DNA from: Pseudocalidococcus sp964653145 | Lineage (GTDB): Bacteria > Cyanobacteriota > Cyanobacteriia > Thermosynechococcales > Thermosynechococcaceae | Reading direction: 5' to 3' | Length of the DNA stretch: 64,000 nucleotides | Assembly: GCA_964653145.1 (NCBI GenBank) | Contig: CAZZCG010000003.1 | Coordinates: 124,001 to 188,000, forward strand | In this document: positions 25,370-33,730 of the stretch, one piece after another | Numbering within the stretch: position 1 is the stretch's first letter | Layout: each line of letters starts with the position of its first letter | Position numbers and translations under genes: made by a program | Notes under the pieces: generated by a model | What the model saw: only the letters and a program-made list of their open reading frames with translations | What the model was told of the DNA's origin: nothing | The model's database searches: none

Positions 25370-28333
25370 CTACTCATAGGCCGCCAATCCCGAAATCTCC
25401 CGCCCTTGGGCCAGTTTATGCAGTAACGGGATCACATCCGCCATCAATGCCTCTTCCTTCTGTTTCCGGGCCTTCCACCCTAACCCCAACGGAGCCAATA
25501 ATTCACTCAACGCTTCCCCATCACAAATCAGCCGCTGGATCGTCCGCTCAACAAACATTTGCAGGGCTGCGGGTTCCAGGCCATGGGTCGTGGCAATATG
25601 GGCTAACTCCTGGGTTTGCTTCTGGGCCTTAAATTCCGCATAGCCCCGCCGGATTGCTGCTTCATCTAACCCCTCCCCTACCTTCAACGTACTGATATAC
25701 GCCGCTATATCCTCCCGGTCATCCATAAACTTGGCATCAGCTTGAATCAGGCCAATCAACTGCTCACGGGTCATCTTTTGTTTGTCGGGCCTGGCCTGGG
25801 TGTAGTTGGCAATTAGCCCCATGATGTAGTCGTAATCCACCACCACCGAAGCAAACAATACAAACTCAAAATCTAATTGCTCTACGGCTGGATCAGGATT
25901 AACTTTCTTCTCCTTCAGTCGTTGTGCCGTTTCCAGATACACCCCCCGAAAAGCCTGTAATTGCTCCTTGGGTAATACCTGCTCGATGGTTGCCGTATTC
26001 TCCAGCGTCAGATCCGTGTACTGCTCCAGTTGGGTTTTGAACCGCTGCACCTCCTTAAACAAATTAATAAACTGACTCCGGGCCGCATCCCCCTTCAGGT
26101 TAAACACCTCCTCTGGAATACAGGCCAGGCCTTGGGATTGCATAAACGTATCCAGCTTTTGCACCGCCGTTTCCAATTTCGAGATCACCACCGGGGCTGG
26201 ATCAACCAACCAAATTTCCCGCGCCTTCTCCTTGAAATTGCCCGAAAACAACTCAATGGCCTGGTTCACGGCCTCCTGCTGCTGCCGAAAATCCAAAACA
26301 TTGCCATAGGGCTTCGTGTCATTCAGGATGCGATTCGTCCGCGAAAAGGCCTGGATCAGCCCGTGATACTTCAGGTTCTTATCCACATAGAGCGTATTCA
26401 AGTACGGCGAATCAAACCCCGTTAGTAACATATCCACCACAATCGTGATGTCAATCTTCTGGCTATGGGGTAAGTCCTGATTCGGGTATTGCTGCTCCTT
26501 AATCCGCTTCTGCACATCCTGGTAGTACAGATCAAACTCATTGATGCTGTGGTTTGTGCCGTACTGCTGGTTATAGGCCGCAATAATCGCTCTCAGGGCC
26601 GCCTTTTTCTCATCCGGGGCAACTTGGTTATCGGCCTTTTCCTGGGGTAAATCCTCCTGAATTTGCTGCACATCCTTATTCCCCTCGGCCGGGGGCGAAA
26701 ATACACAGGCAATGTTTAAAGGGCTAAAGGTCGGGTCAGTGGTCTGTCTCTCGGCCTGGATTGTTTGGAACAGGGCCTGGTATTCAATCGCATCATTAAT
26801 CGAAGCCGTCGCCAAAATTGCATTAAATTTCCGCCCCGCCGTAGCAGCATCGTGATTGCTCAGAATGGCTTCAACAACGGCTCTTTTTGCCAATGCTTCA
26901 CCAACCTTGGGGAGAGGGTAATCCTTCGGTTTGTAGTATTGAATGCGGAACCGCAATACATTCCGGTCTTCAATCGCATCCGTAATCGTGTAGGCATGAA
27001 GTTCCTTCTGAAATATTGCTTTCGTAGTTTTCCAGGAGCCTTCTTCTCCTTCCAACTGCTGATAACTGGCGTTTTGCTCAAAAATCGGTGTCCCCGTAAA
27101 CCCAAATAACTGAGCCTTGGGAAAAAACTCTTTAATCGCCCGATGGTTCTCGCCAAACTGGGATCTATGGCACTCGTCGAAAATTAAGACTAACCGCTTA
27201 TTCCTAAGTGGCTCCAGGCGTTGCTTATAGTTGCGTTTGTTGTTGGTTTTAGCCGTATCATCCAAAGCCAGGCCCAGCTTTTGGATAGTGGTCACAATCA
27301 CCTTATCGGCATAGTCATCCGAAAGAAGTCGCTGCACCAGGGTTTCTGTATTCGTATTTTCTTCAACACACCCTTCTTGGAACCGATTAAATTCTTCCCG
27401 TGTCTGGCGGTCTAAGTCCTTACGATCCACCACAAACAAGCATTTTTCAATGTCCGGGTTATCTTTGAGCAGTGTCGAGGCCTTAAACGAAGTCAGGGTT
27501 TTGCCGCTGCCTGTCGTGTGCCAAATATAGCCATTCCCACAGTTTTGATGAATACACTCGACAATGGCCTGGGCCGCATAGATTTGGTAGGGCCGCATCA
27601 TAATCAGCTTTTGTTCACTAGCCACCAGCACCATATAGCGGCTAATCATCTCCCCTAGGGTACATTTAGCTAGAAAGGTCTCGGCAAAACTGTCTAAGTG
27701 GGTAATCTTTCGGTTATCCTTACCCGCAAACTGATACAGGGGGAGAAACCGCTCATCGGCATTAAAGCTAAAGTGGCGGGGGTTATTGTTGGCAAAGTAC
27801 CAAGTATCGGTACGGTTGCTGACGATGAACAACTGGACAAAACAAAGCAGCGTCCGCGTGTAGCCATTCCCCGGATCGTTCTTGTAATCCACAATCTGCT
27901 GCATTGCCCGCCGGGGACTAATGGTGAGATTTTTCAATTCAATATGAACCGCCGGAACCCCATTGATTAGAAGGATGACATCGTAGCGGTGGTGGCTACT
28001 GGCAGTATTGATCCGTAGTTGGTTCACCACTTCAAAGGTGTTTTTGCACCAGTCTTTGATGTTGACCAGGGTGTAGAACAATGGTGTCCCATCATCTCGC
28101 TCAAAGCTATTCCGTTCCCGGAGGCGTCGGGCCGCTGCAAACACATCGGGCGTAATGATCTGGTCTAGGAGACGACTAAACTCGCCATCGCTGAGGTGGA
28201 CTTGGTTCAGAGCTTCAAACTTGGCCCGGAAGTTCTGCTCAAGGCTGGCCAGGTCGCGAATGTCGGGGCGGTAGGTGTACTTCAGATCACCCAGCTTCTC
28301 GATTAGGGCCTGTTCAATCTCATGCTCTTGCAT
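25370..28333 (-). CDS. hsdR: Type I restriction-modification system, restriction/translocase subunit
   Basis: 987 residues. The N-terminal PD-(D/E)XK nuclease has Asp118, Glu132 and Lys134 in YDVILL and HIELKN. The SF2 translocase has Walker A TGSGKT at 274-279, the DECHR box at 386-390 and a late AFSRTNR motif. The C-terminal helical part binds the methyltransferase. It is the first gene of the restriction operon. All key residues are present, so the enzyme looks functional if HsdM and HsdS are made. Confidence 0.95.
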   Translation of the reverse strand: MQEHEIEQALIEKLGDLKYTYRPDIRDLASLEQNFRAKFEALNQVHLSDGEFSRLLDQIITPDVFAAARRLRERNSFERDDGTPLFYTLVNIKDWCKNTFEVVNQLRINTASSHHRYDVILLINGVPAVHIELKNLTISPRRAMQQIVDYKNDPGNGYTRTLLCFVQLFIVSNRTDTWYFANNNPRHFSFNADERFLPLYQFAGKDNRKITHLDSFAETFLAKCTLGEMISRYMVLVASEQKLIMMRPYQIYAAQAIVECIHQNCGNGYIWHTTGSGKTLTSFKASTLLKDNPDIEKCLFVVDRKDLDRQTREEFNRFQEGCVEENTNTETLVQRLLSDDYADKVIVTTIQKLGLALDDTAKTNNKRNYKQRLEPLRNKRLVLIFDECHRSQFGENHRAIKEFFPKAQLFGFTGTPIFEQNASYQQLEGEEGSWKTTKAIFQKELHAYTITDAIEDRNVLRFRIQYYKPKDYPLPKVGEALAKRAVVEAILSNHDAATAGRKFNAILATASINDAIEYQALFQTIQAERQTTDPTFSPLNIACVFSPPAEGNKDVQQIQEDLPQEKADNQVAPDEKKAALRAIIAAYNQQYGTNHSINEFDLYYQDVQKRIKEQQYPNQDLPHSQKIDITIVVDMLLTGFDSPYLNTLYVDKNLKYHGLIQAFSRTNRILNDTKPYGNVLDFRQQQEAVNQAIELFSGNFKEKAREIWLVDPAPVVISKLETAVQKLDTFMQSQGLACIPEEVFNLKGDAARSQFINLFKEVQRFKTQLEQYTDLTLENTATIEQVLPKEQLQAFRGVYLETAQRLKEKKVNPDPAVEQLDFEFVLFASVVVDYDYIMGLIANYTQARPDKQKMTREQLIGLIQADAKFMDDREDIAAYISTLKVGEGLDEAAIRRGYAEFKAQKQTQELAHIATTHGLEPAALQMFVERTIQRLICDGEALSELLAPLGLGWKARKQKEEALMADVIPLLHKLAQGREISGLAAYE

Positions 28334-28364
28334 TACTTCCTACCTAGCCGTTTTCTCTACGGTA

Positions 28365-28976
28365 TCAATGAGTCGCAACTTTGCCAGATGCGTCTGCCAT
28401 GGCCTCTAATTGAGTCACCACTTCATCCAACCGTTGCAGTAGGGGTGAATCACCATGTTCCCTGAACGCTGTTACCAGACTGCGGTAGTACCAGAGCGTT
28501 CCCTCCTTCCCGGCATTGAACCGGCCCCAGAGTGCCTCTCCCTGACTGTTGTAGTCCCGCAGCATGGACTGAGCATTGTGCAGCTTGTCTGACGCAGAGA
28601 CCAGACGCACCGATGGGGATGCAGTCTTAATGTGGTCGAGATAGGCCTGCTTGCGGGTTTTCCAGGGGAGCTTGGTTTCGCCCTGGCTCGTATCGGCAAC
28701 AGAATCCGAACAGGCCTGGACAATATCAGCGACCTTCTCCCCAAACTGATGGCGAATATAATCTAGGGTTTGCAATCCCCCTTGATCCTCCACCGCATCA
28801 TGGAGCAAAGCGGCAATAGCTTCATCCTCATCGGCTCCATAGTGGATCGCAATCGTAGCCACAGCCGCTAGGTGGGAAATGTAGGGAATCGCTGTCCCTT
28901 TGCGGTTTTGTCCTTCATGGAGTGAAGCGGCACACTCCAAGGCATCAAAATAACGCTGAGTGGGTTGGAATGTCAT
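28365..28976 (-). CDS. HD-domain phosphohydrolase, alarmone-hydrolase-like
   Basis: 203 residues. RelA/SpoT-type HD motifs: HEGQNRKGTAIPYISHL, LLHDAVEDQGG (the HD pair plus ED) and SASDKLHNAQSM, which corresponds to the KLADRLHNM motif of SpoT hydrolases. The length suits a stand-alone small alarmone hydrolase, with no synthetase domain. It lies 31 bp upstream of hsdR in the same direction, so it may be co-expressed with the restriction operon. The substrate is inferred. Confidence 0.75.
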   Translation of the reverse strand: MTFQPTQRYFDALECAASLHEGQNRKGTAIPYISHLAAVATIAIHYGADEDEAIAALLHDAVEDQGGLQTLDYIRHQFGEKVADIVQACSDSVADTSQGETKLPWKTRKQAYLDHIKTASPSVRLVSASDKLHNAQSMLRDYNSQGEALWGRFNAGKEGTLWYYRSLVTAFREHGDSPLLQRLDEVVTQLEAMADASGKVATH

Positions 28977-29036
28977 CCTTTTCTATCCTCCTTTTGTATC
29001 TAGTAATGGTCTTTACAATAGGAATACTGTTGGAGC

Positions 29037-29405
29037 TTAATCATCAAAAGCATTGACCCAAAAGAAAATGCTTCCAGATGGAAGTATAAATACTAGACGA
29101 TTCTCCTCAGTGCAGTATGCTGAAGCTTTAAACCAATATCCACTTATTTTCCTGACCATCAAACCTTCAAGGTTACAAACTACTCCTCCTGTATAGAAGT
29201 ATTGATATTTAACACCATTAGGAAAAACGATGGTGTTCAGAATTCCTTGTGATCCAGAAAGAATAGCATCACCTTTAATAAACTTGCACTGTATTGACTC
29301 TTGAACATTTCTTCCACAACGAGTGATCCATTGATTTGCCAATGCTTGCTCTACAGTAATTGATTGAGTTACTAAAAGAGTAACGAATAAGGTTGATAAT
29401 TTCAT
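29037..29405 (-). CDS. Small secreted hypothetical protein
   Basis: 122 residues. A signal peptide is apparent (MKLSTLFVTLLVTQSITVEQALA, cleavage likely near residue 23). The mature part has four cysteines that could form disulfides and a beta-rich pattern (GVKYQYFYTGGVVCNLEG, LVFILPSGSIFFWVN). It is not recognised. It is AT-rich relative to the chromosome, as are its neighbours, supporting a transferred origin. Confidence 0.6.
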   Translation of the reverse strand: MKLSTLFVTLLVTQSITVEQALANQWITRCGRNVQESIQCKFIKGDAILSGSQGILNTIVFPNGVKYQYFYTGGVVCNLEGLMVRKISGYWFKASAYCTEENRLVFILPSGSIFFWVNAFDD

Positions 29406-29432
29406 AAATTTATAGGGTTTAACTCTGACTCA

Positions 29433-29615
29433 TCAACGCATTTCGGGCATCAAAATATGTAGCTCCATATCCTGGGAATTTTTTTCACAGCTTTTATGAA
29501 CCAAATTACATCTAGGTTCGAGATTGTCAGTCAATTCTTTAAGTTTTCCATCTCCAACCATAAATAATTCATCTTTTGTTCCTTGAAATCTATATCTTAG
29601 GGTTATGACTGCCAT
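29433..29615 (-). CDS. Small hypothetical protein, 60 residues
   Basis: I chose the ATG at 29615 (MAVITLRYRFQGTKDELFMVGDGKLKEL) because it is preceded by a GAGAGAAA site; a longer frame would extend upstream into what looks like non-coding DNA overlapping the next HD gene. The protein ends NSQDMELHILMPEMR. It has two cysteines and no recognisable domain. Confidence 0.45.
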   Translation of the reverse strand: MAVITLRYRFQGTKDELFMVGDGKLKELTDNLEPRCNLVHKSCEKNSQDMELHILMPEMR

Positions 29616-29685
29616 GATTTTCTCTCGATTAACAACGTAGAGTATTTTACAGGCGTACCCAGGCCTGGATAGGTGGGGGTTGGAT

Positions 29686-30114
29686 TTACCCAAGTAGTGC
29701 TTGGAGGGTTTGATAGGTTTGCTTGTACCGTTCAATCCGGGCAAAGTCCTTCAGTGTAGGCTCTGCGATCCGGCTCAAATCCATGTTGTGAGTTAAGTCT
29801 GCCAGCTTCACTTTGATGGCAATGGGGTTAGATTTCACCCGCTCTAGGTAATCGTCTAAGGGTTCTCCATCTCGCTTAGTGATGGCATCTACGGCCGCCA
29901 CACACTCTGGGCTAAACCCTTCTGCTGCTAAGTTGGTCAAGGTGATCGAGGTATCTTCCACCACATCATGCAACACCGCCACAATCTTCTCAGACTCACC
30001 CTCTACCAGGCCCATGACTGCCAGCGGATGGGAAATATAGGGTTTACCCGCTTTATCTACTTGCCCCTGGTGGGCCTGGGTGGCAATCTCAATGGCTTTA
30101 GTAAGAGTGGGCAT
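29686..30114 (-). CDS. Small HD-domain protein, alarmone-hydrolase-like
   Basis: 142 residues. Conserved blocks of the SpoT/Mesh1 hydrolase fold: AHQGQVDKAGKPYISHPLAV, VLHDVVEDTSIT and VKLADLTHNMDL. These supply the His, HD, ED and N-D metal and catalytic positions, so (p)ppGpp hydrolysis is the most likely activity, although unknown nucleotides are possible. There is no synthetase or regulatory domain. It is the second protein of this type in the island, and no neighbouring toxic synthetase is visible. Confidence 0.75.
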   Translation of the reverse strand: MPTLTKAIEIATQAHQGQVDKAGKPYISHPLAVMGLVEGESEKIVAVLHDVVEDTSITLTNLAAEGFSPECVAAVDAITKRDGEPLDDYLERVKSNPIAIKVKLADLTHNMDLSRIAEPTLKDFARIERYKQTYQTLQALLG

Positions 30115-30262
30115 TATTCCGCTGGTTTAAGCTGCACTTTAATCCTAAGGCAAGTTTAGATTCGGGTAGTTTGCAGCAGTGGTGAGTTAATATATTCTGA
30201 AAAATCTAGAAATAATTTGAATGGCTTTATTATGAATTTAGGTCGTAAAAGGAGTAAATATC

Positions 30263-31819
30263 ATGATTAGGTTTGAAGGAAATATTGCAGGTAAGAATGT
30301 AATCAGTTATTTACCCAAGAGAGGCAAAAAATACTCCTTAAAAGATATAACTCAATATCTAAGACGTTTTGAGCTTTATGGAGCACTTAGATTAATAGGA
30401 GAGGAGTCTTACAAAATTTTCAAGTCTGATCAAGCGGTACGTTACGTCAAAGATGTGCCGATTTTTGATGGAGTTTTGGCTTATTTGTCAATGCTATTAA
30501 TTGAAAACTCTAATGATTATCGAAATCAGAAAATGTCTATAGACAATCTATTGATAGCAATTGATATGTTTTTTGGTCTTCCAGACCCAATTGAAGAAGA
30601 TGAGAGTAATTCTCAGGGATGTCTTATTAGATTTGGTGCATCTCAATTTGATTATGATCGTGAATTTCGTCATCTACTACCAAGAACTTTAATTATATAT
30701 AAAGATTTATGGAATAAAGTAGCGGATAATAACAAGGTTGATTTAGAAACTGCAATTCAGAATATTTCTGGTTTAACTTTAGAGGAAATATTAATATTAG
30801 CTCTGGTATTTACAGGTAGATCTGAGAAGGGATTTTTTTATTTATATGACGAACTAGAAAACATCCCTGAATCCATTAAAAATTTTTTTTGCACTAATAA
30901 ACAACAAGCTTTTGTCGATCTTATTTCATGTAGTTATAAAGATTTCCGAAGTCAATCAAAAACTGACATCCCGCCTAATATTACCTATGATAAATTCCGC
31001 TTTAATCCCCTTCATCTTAAACCTGCAATTATTCCAGATCGAAATATTAGGCCTGGTTTTTCTAAGATTTATTTAACGCCCATACCGACTTTAATTTATC
31101 AGAAAGTAACAAGAGGCATATATTTTTTGTTTTCGGATTATTTTAGAACTCAAGAAGGGAATCAGTTTCGTGGTTCCTTCGGAAATGTTTTTCAGCAATA
31201 TATTGGCTTACTTCTTAAAAAAACGTTTGGCGAGGATAATGTAAAACCGGAATGGAAATATGGAGGTAAGAAAAATCTGAAAGATACACCAGATTGGTTT
31301 GTTATTCAAAGTAATTCAGTAATTTTAATTGAAGTTAAACAAGCAGGACTCTACCTAAATGCAAAGAAATGGGGTGAACCAAAAGATGTCCAAGATAACC
31401 TTACTAAAAGTATTGGTTCTGGTGTTCATCAGATGTATGAATTTGAACATGATCTAGAAAATGATATTTGTCTTCGTCCCGATTGGTTTGATAATCTTCT
31501 TATAAGTGAACGGATAGTAGTCACTTATGATCGCTCTTACTTTCTTAATTCGATTTTGAGAGATGAGATTAGACAGTTATATCCTTCAATCTCTAAAAGC
31601 TATCATTGGCATACTATTGCGGTTGAGGAACTAGAGTATTTTCTTGGTATTTTCGACACAAAATTTTCAGTCGCACTAGCAGAAAAGAGAATGAATAGTG
31701 AGGAAGATAATATGGACTTTAGAGATTATTACTCTAGAAAATGTTCTAAAGATGATTGTTTAAATCCATACTTAAATACTATTTATGACAATTTTTTCTC
31801 CGATCTAGGTTTGAAATGA
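30263..31819 (+). CDS. PD-(D/E)XK nuclease-fold protein of unknown role, possible defence gene
   Basis: 518 residues. The N-terminal 300 residues are not recognised (an early basic segment, KRGKKYSLKDITQYLRRFELYG, and a helical middle). A PD-(D/E)XK core is visible at about 305-365: D344 in TPDWF, then E357 and K359 in ILIEVKQ, preceded by the helix GNVFQQYIGLLL. The Glu usually in that helix is Gln or absent. Strong AAGGAG before the ATG. The gene is far more AT-rich than the chromosome and is the only large plus-strand gene of the island. An anti-phage effector is plausible but unproven. Confidence 0.7.
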   Translation: MIRFEGNIAGKNVISYLPKRGKKYSLKDITQYLRRFELYGALRLIGEESYKIFKSDQAVRYVKDVPIFDGVLAYLSMLLIENSNDYRNQKMSIDNLLIAIDMFFGLPDPIEEDESNSQGCLIRFGASQFDYDREFRHLLPRTLIIYKDLWNKVADNNKVDLETAIQNISGLTLEEILILALVFTGRSEKGFFYLYDELENIPESIKNFFCTNKQQAFVDLISCSYKDFRSQSKTDIPPNITYDKFRFNPLHLKPAIIPDRNIRPGFSKIYLTPIPTLIYQKVTRGIYFLFSDYFRTQEGNQFRGSFGNVFQQYIGLLLKKTFGEDNVKPEWKYGGKKNLKDTPDWFVIQSNSVILIEVKQAGLYLNAKKWGEPKDVQDNLTKSIGSGVHQMYEFEHDLENDICLRPDWFDNLLISERIVVTYDRSYFLNSILRDEIRQLYPSISKSYHWHTIAVEELEYFLGIFDTKFSVALAEKRMNSEEDNMDFRDYYSRKCSKDDCLNPYLNTIYDNFFSDLGLK

Positions 31820-32129
31820 TTCTTCTGTTTGATTCAAGAGAAACGTGCTTTAGATTGAAATATAACTTTGCGGTTGTGTATACGGATCGTCTGCTTGGCT
31901 TATTGCCAAGCTAAATCTTCAACATATTTTGAGACATCAGAAGAAGGAATGTAGCTACTTAATACTCATCATGTGTTTACTCCCCTCTGTTCGAAGTGTG
32001 GGTACGTTTTCCGAGACCAGTGCCTCCAAATATCCACTGTGATTGTCCAGAGTGCAAGTGCAACAATAGCTCATTTTAAGTTCGCTATTCATACCCTCAC
32101 CAGGCCAACTGATTAATGGCACTCTCTAC
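31820..32129. other. Non-coding or decayed stretch after the PD-(D/E)XK gene
   Basis: No intact frame. A perfect hairpin CTTGGC/GCCAAG lies at about 31894-31910. At about 31980-32075 two plus-strand frames contain CSKCGYVF and, after a shift, CDCPECKCNN, a cysteine layout faintly like the zinc ribbon of TnpB-type proteins. This is too weak to call. Confidence 0.3.
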
Positions 32130-32385
32130 TTATCCAGTCCCCACCTTAAGATATTTCTGCAACACCGCCAATGACCGATGCCCCAATATTTCCTGAATCA
32201 CCCGCAACGGCACACCCGCTGCTGATAACTGAGTCAAAGCTGTTCTTCTAAAGCTATGGGTAGAGATTCCTATCAAGCCTGCCTGTTGAATTGTCTCTCT
32301 CAAAATAGCATCAGCACTACAGGGATTGAGATGATCATGATGACGATGGCGGCCTGGAAATAGGTAAACCAGGCCTGGGGCATTA
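32130..32385 (-). pseudogene. C-terminal fragment of a second tyrosine recombinase
   Basis: The open frame ending at the TAA at 32130 encodes ANAPGLVYLFPGR, then STHSFRRTALTQL (the H-x-x-R catalytic pair), ILGHRSLAVLQKYL (the second histidine and the nucleophile tyrosine) and stops. No start or N-terminal half is present. It points inward, opposite to the element's own integrase, and is not similar enough to be a copy of it. It marks an older integration event or the end of a nested element. Confidence 0.82.
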
Positions 32386-32442
32386 GCCAGTCAGGAGTCC
32401 TGTAGGAAGGGATGAATCGGAATTTGCGAGTATTGGCATAAA

Positions 32443-33108
32443 TTTACTGAATTTGGTGAACTTTCATCGAACATTCATCAAATTCAATGAAAAGTAAACC
32501 TATGTCTGATGTTGATCTCATTCCGGTATCGCTGTTAGTTGAACGCTATAACCTAAAACGTCCTGCGCTCTACGGTCGGTTTGCCAAGTTAGGGATTGAG
32601 CCAAGGCGGATTGGACGAACCGCCTATGTCACACCCCAAGATATGGCCAAGTTGGATCAAGCGGATGATACCCTTGCCCAAGGTGGCACGTTAACCGAGT
32701 TCACTGAATTAACTGAATCATCCCCAGGCCTTGTTAAATCCCCTCCCACTGCTCTGAATCCTAGTACCTTCAATGAGTCATTGGAGTTGGTGGCTGAAAT
32801 TCTGTCTATGACTCCCCGGCAAAGTGAAACGGCGTTATTGGTGGAACGATTAGAGGCCTTGGATAAGGCGGCGGCTCACGGCTGGCTGCTACCAAGTCAT
32901 GATCTGGCTACGATTCTGGGCCTGGGGAAGATTGTCCAAGGGCCTGAGTTTTCCCGCTATGGCTTTATCTTTACCCGATTAGAAAAGCAAGGCACACAGT
33001 ACCTTTGGCGAGTCAGCAAAGCGGAGTAGTGGTTTACTGAATTCGATGAACTTTCAATGAAGCCTGATTTATGATGAAGTCATAAGATTTTGTTGAATTC
33101 ACTGAAAA
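32443..33108. repeat. TTCAnTGAA 9-mer repeats around the HTH gene
   Basis: 29-bp blocks at 32443-32471 and 33033-33061 match at 25 positions; both contain 9-mers of the form TTCAnTGAA. More copies lie at about 32481, inside the gene at 32702-32720 (encoding TEFTELTE) and at about 33097. They flank the gene 32487-33029, suggesting binding by its product or an iteron-type origin. Confidence 0.55.
32487..33029 (+). CDS. HTH protein next to iteron-like repeats, function unknown
   Basis: 180 residues. The N-terminal segment VSLLVERYNLKRPALYGRFAKLGIEPRRIGRTAYVTPQDMAKL looks like a MerR/AlpA-type winged helix. The middle (60-85) is a T/E/S-rich linker created partly by the DNA repeat. A C-terminal domain (LELVAEIL...) ends TQYLWRVSKAE. 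The start may instead be the ATG at 32502, because the first ATG lies inside a repeat. The surrounding repeats suggest a replication or partition regulator. Confidence 0.6.
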   Translation: MKSKPMSDVDLIPVSLLVERYNLKRPALYGRFAKLGIEPRRIGRTAYVTPQDMAKLDQADDTLAQGGTLTEFTELTESSPGLVKSPPTALNPSTFNESLELVAEILSMTPRQSETALLVERLEALDKAAAHGWLLPSHDLATILGLGKIVQGPEFSRYGFIFTRLEKQGTQYLWRVSKAE

Positions 33109-33127
33109 CCCACCCCGATAATCCCCA

Positions 33128-33730
33128 ATGGCAGATAAAGGTTGGTCAAGAGAAGAATGTCGTAATCGGTATGTCCATGGCCCTCGGATTGGGCTGCGGG
33201 GTTTGGCTGAGATAAGTCATGTGCCGTATAAAACCTTGGCTGGATGGAGTGCTGAGGAAAGCTGGCCGGAACAGCGGAATCAGTTTCAGGGTGAACTCAG
33301 GACACAAACCGATAAGAAGGTAAAAGAGAAATTATCCATGTCACTGGCCGAGCTCGCCATAGAGCATTTCGGGAGCTATCGCCGAGTGCGCCGGATTGCC
33401 GATTCTTTGTTGTCCCAAATCGAAGCCAAGGTGATGCAGTTAGAGTCGAATCATCCCGAGTTGGTTGACCCTGAACAAATTAAGGAATCGCTACGGGAGC
33501 TATTTGAAGTCAGCAACGTGAGCAACATTAACCAACTCAGCTTGATTTTAGATCGGGCGGTTCAAGGGGAAAGAACCGTTACCGGGGCTGAATATGAGGA
33601 TTTACAGAAAGCCGCTAATGTACTCAGACGCCGGGGTTTTGATGTTGTCGTGGCCGATGGGACGGACATCGTAACGATTAAATCCGGTCAAAAAATTGAC
33701 ATTGACCTTGGCGAAATTGGGCCTGCTTAA
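33128..33730 (+). CDS. Terminase-small-subunit-like HTH protein (intact paralogue)
   Basis: 200 residues. N-terminal HTH (WSREECRNRYVHGPRIGLRGLAEISHVPYKTLAGWSAEESW) with the W..R..YV..G...L..LA...V...TL..W....W pattern of phage small-terminase DNA-binding domains; then a helical domain with SNHPELVDPEQ and a C-terminal beta tail. It is closely related to the broken gene at 17975-18520. With no large terminase nearby, it could redirect a helper phage's packaging, as in satellites, or be a plain DNA-binding regulator. Confidence 0.65.
   Translation: MADKGWSREECRNRYVHGPRIGLRGLAEISHVPYKTLAGWSAEESWPEQRNQFQGELRTQTDKKVKEKLSMSLAELAIEHFGSYRRVRRIADSLLSQIEAKVMQLESNHPELVDPEQIKESLRELFEVSNVSNINQLSLILDRAVQGERTVTGAEYEDLQKAANVLRRRGFDVVVADGTDIVTIKSGQKIDIDLGEIGPA

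Noticed and set aside
18567..28333. BREX or DISARM system
   Set aside because: No PglZ, BrxC or DISARM-type helicase/phospholipase genes; HsdR, HsdS and HsdM account for the large genes.
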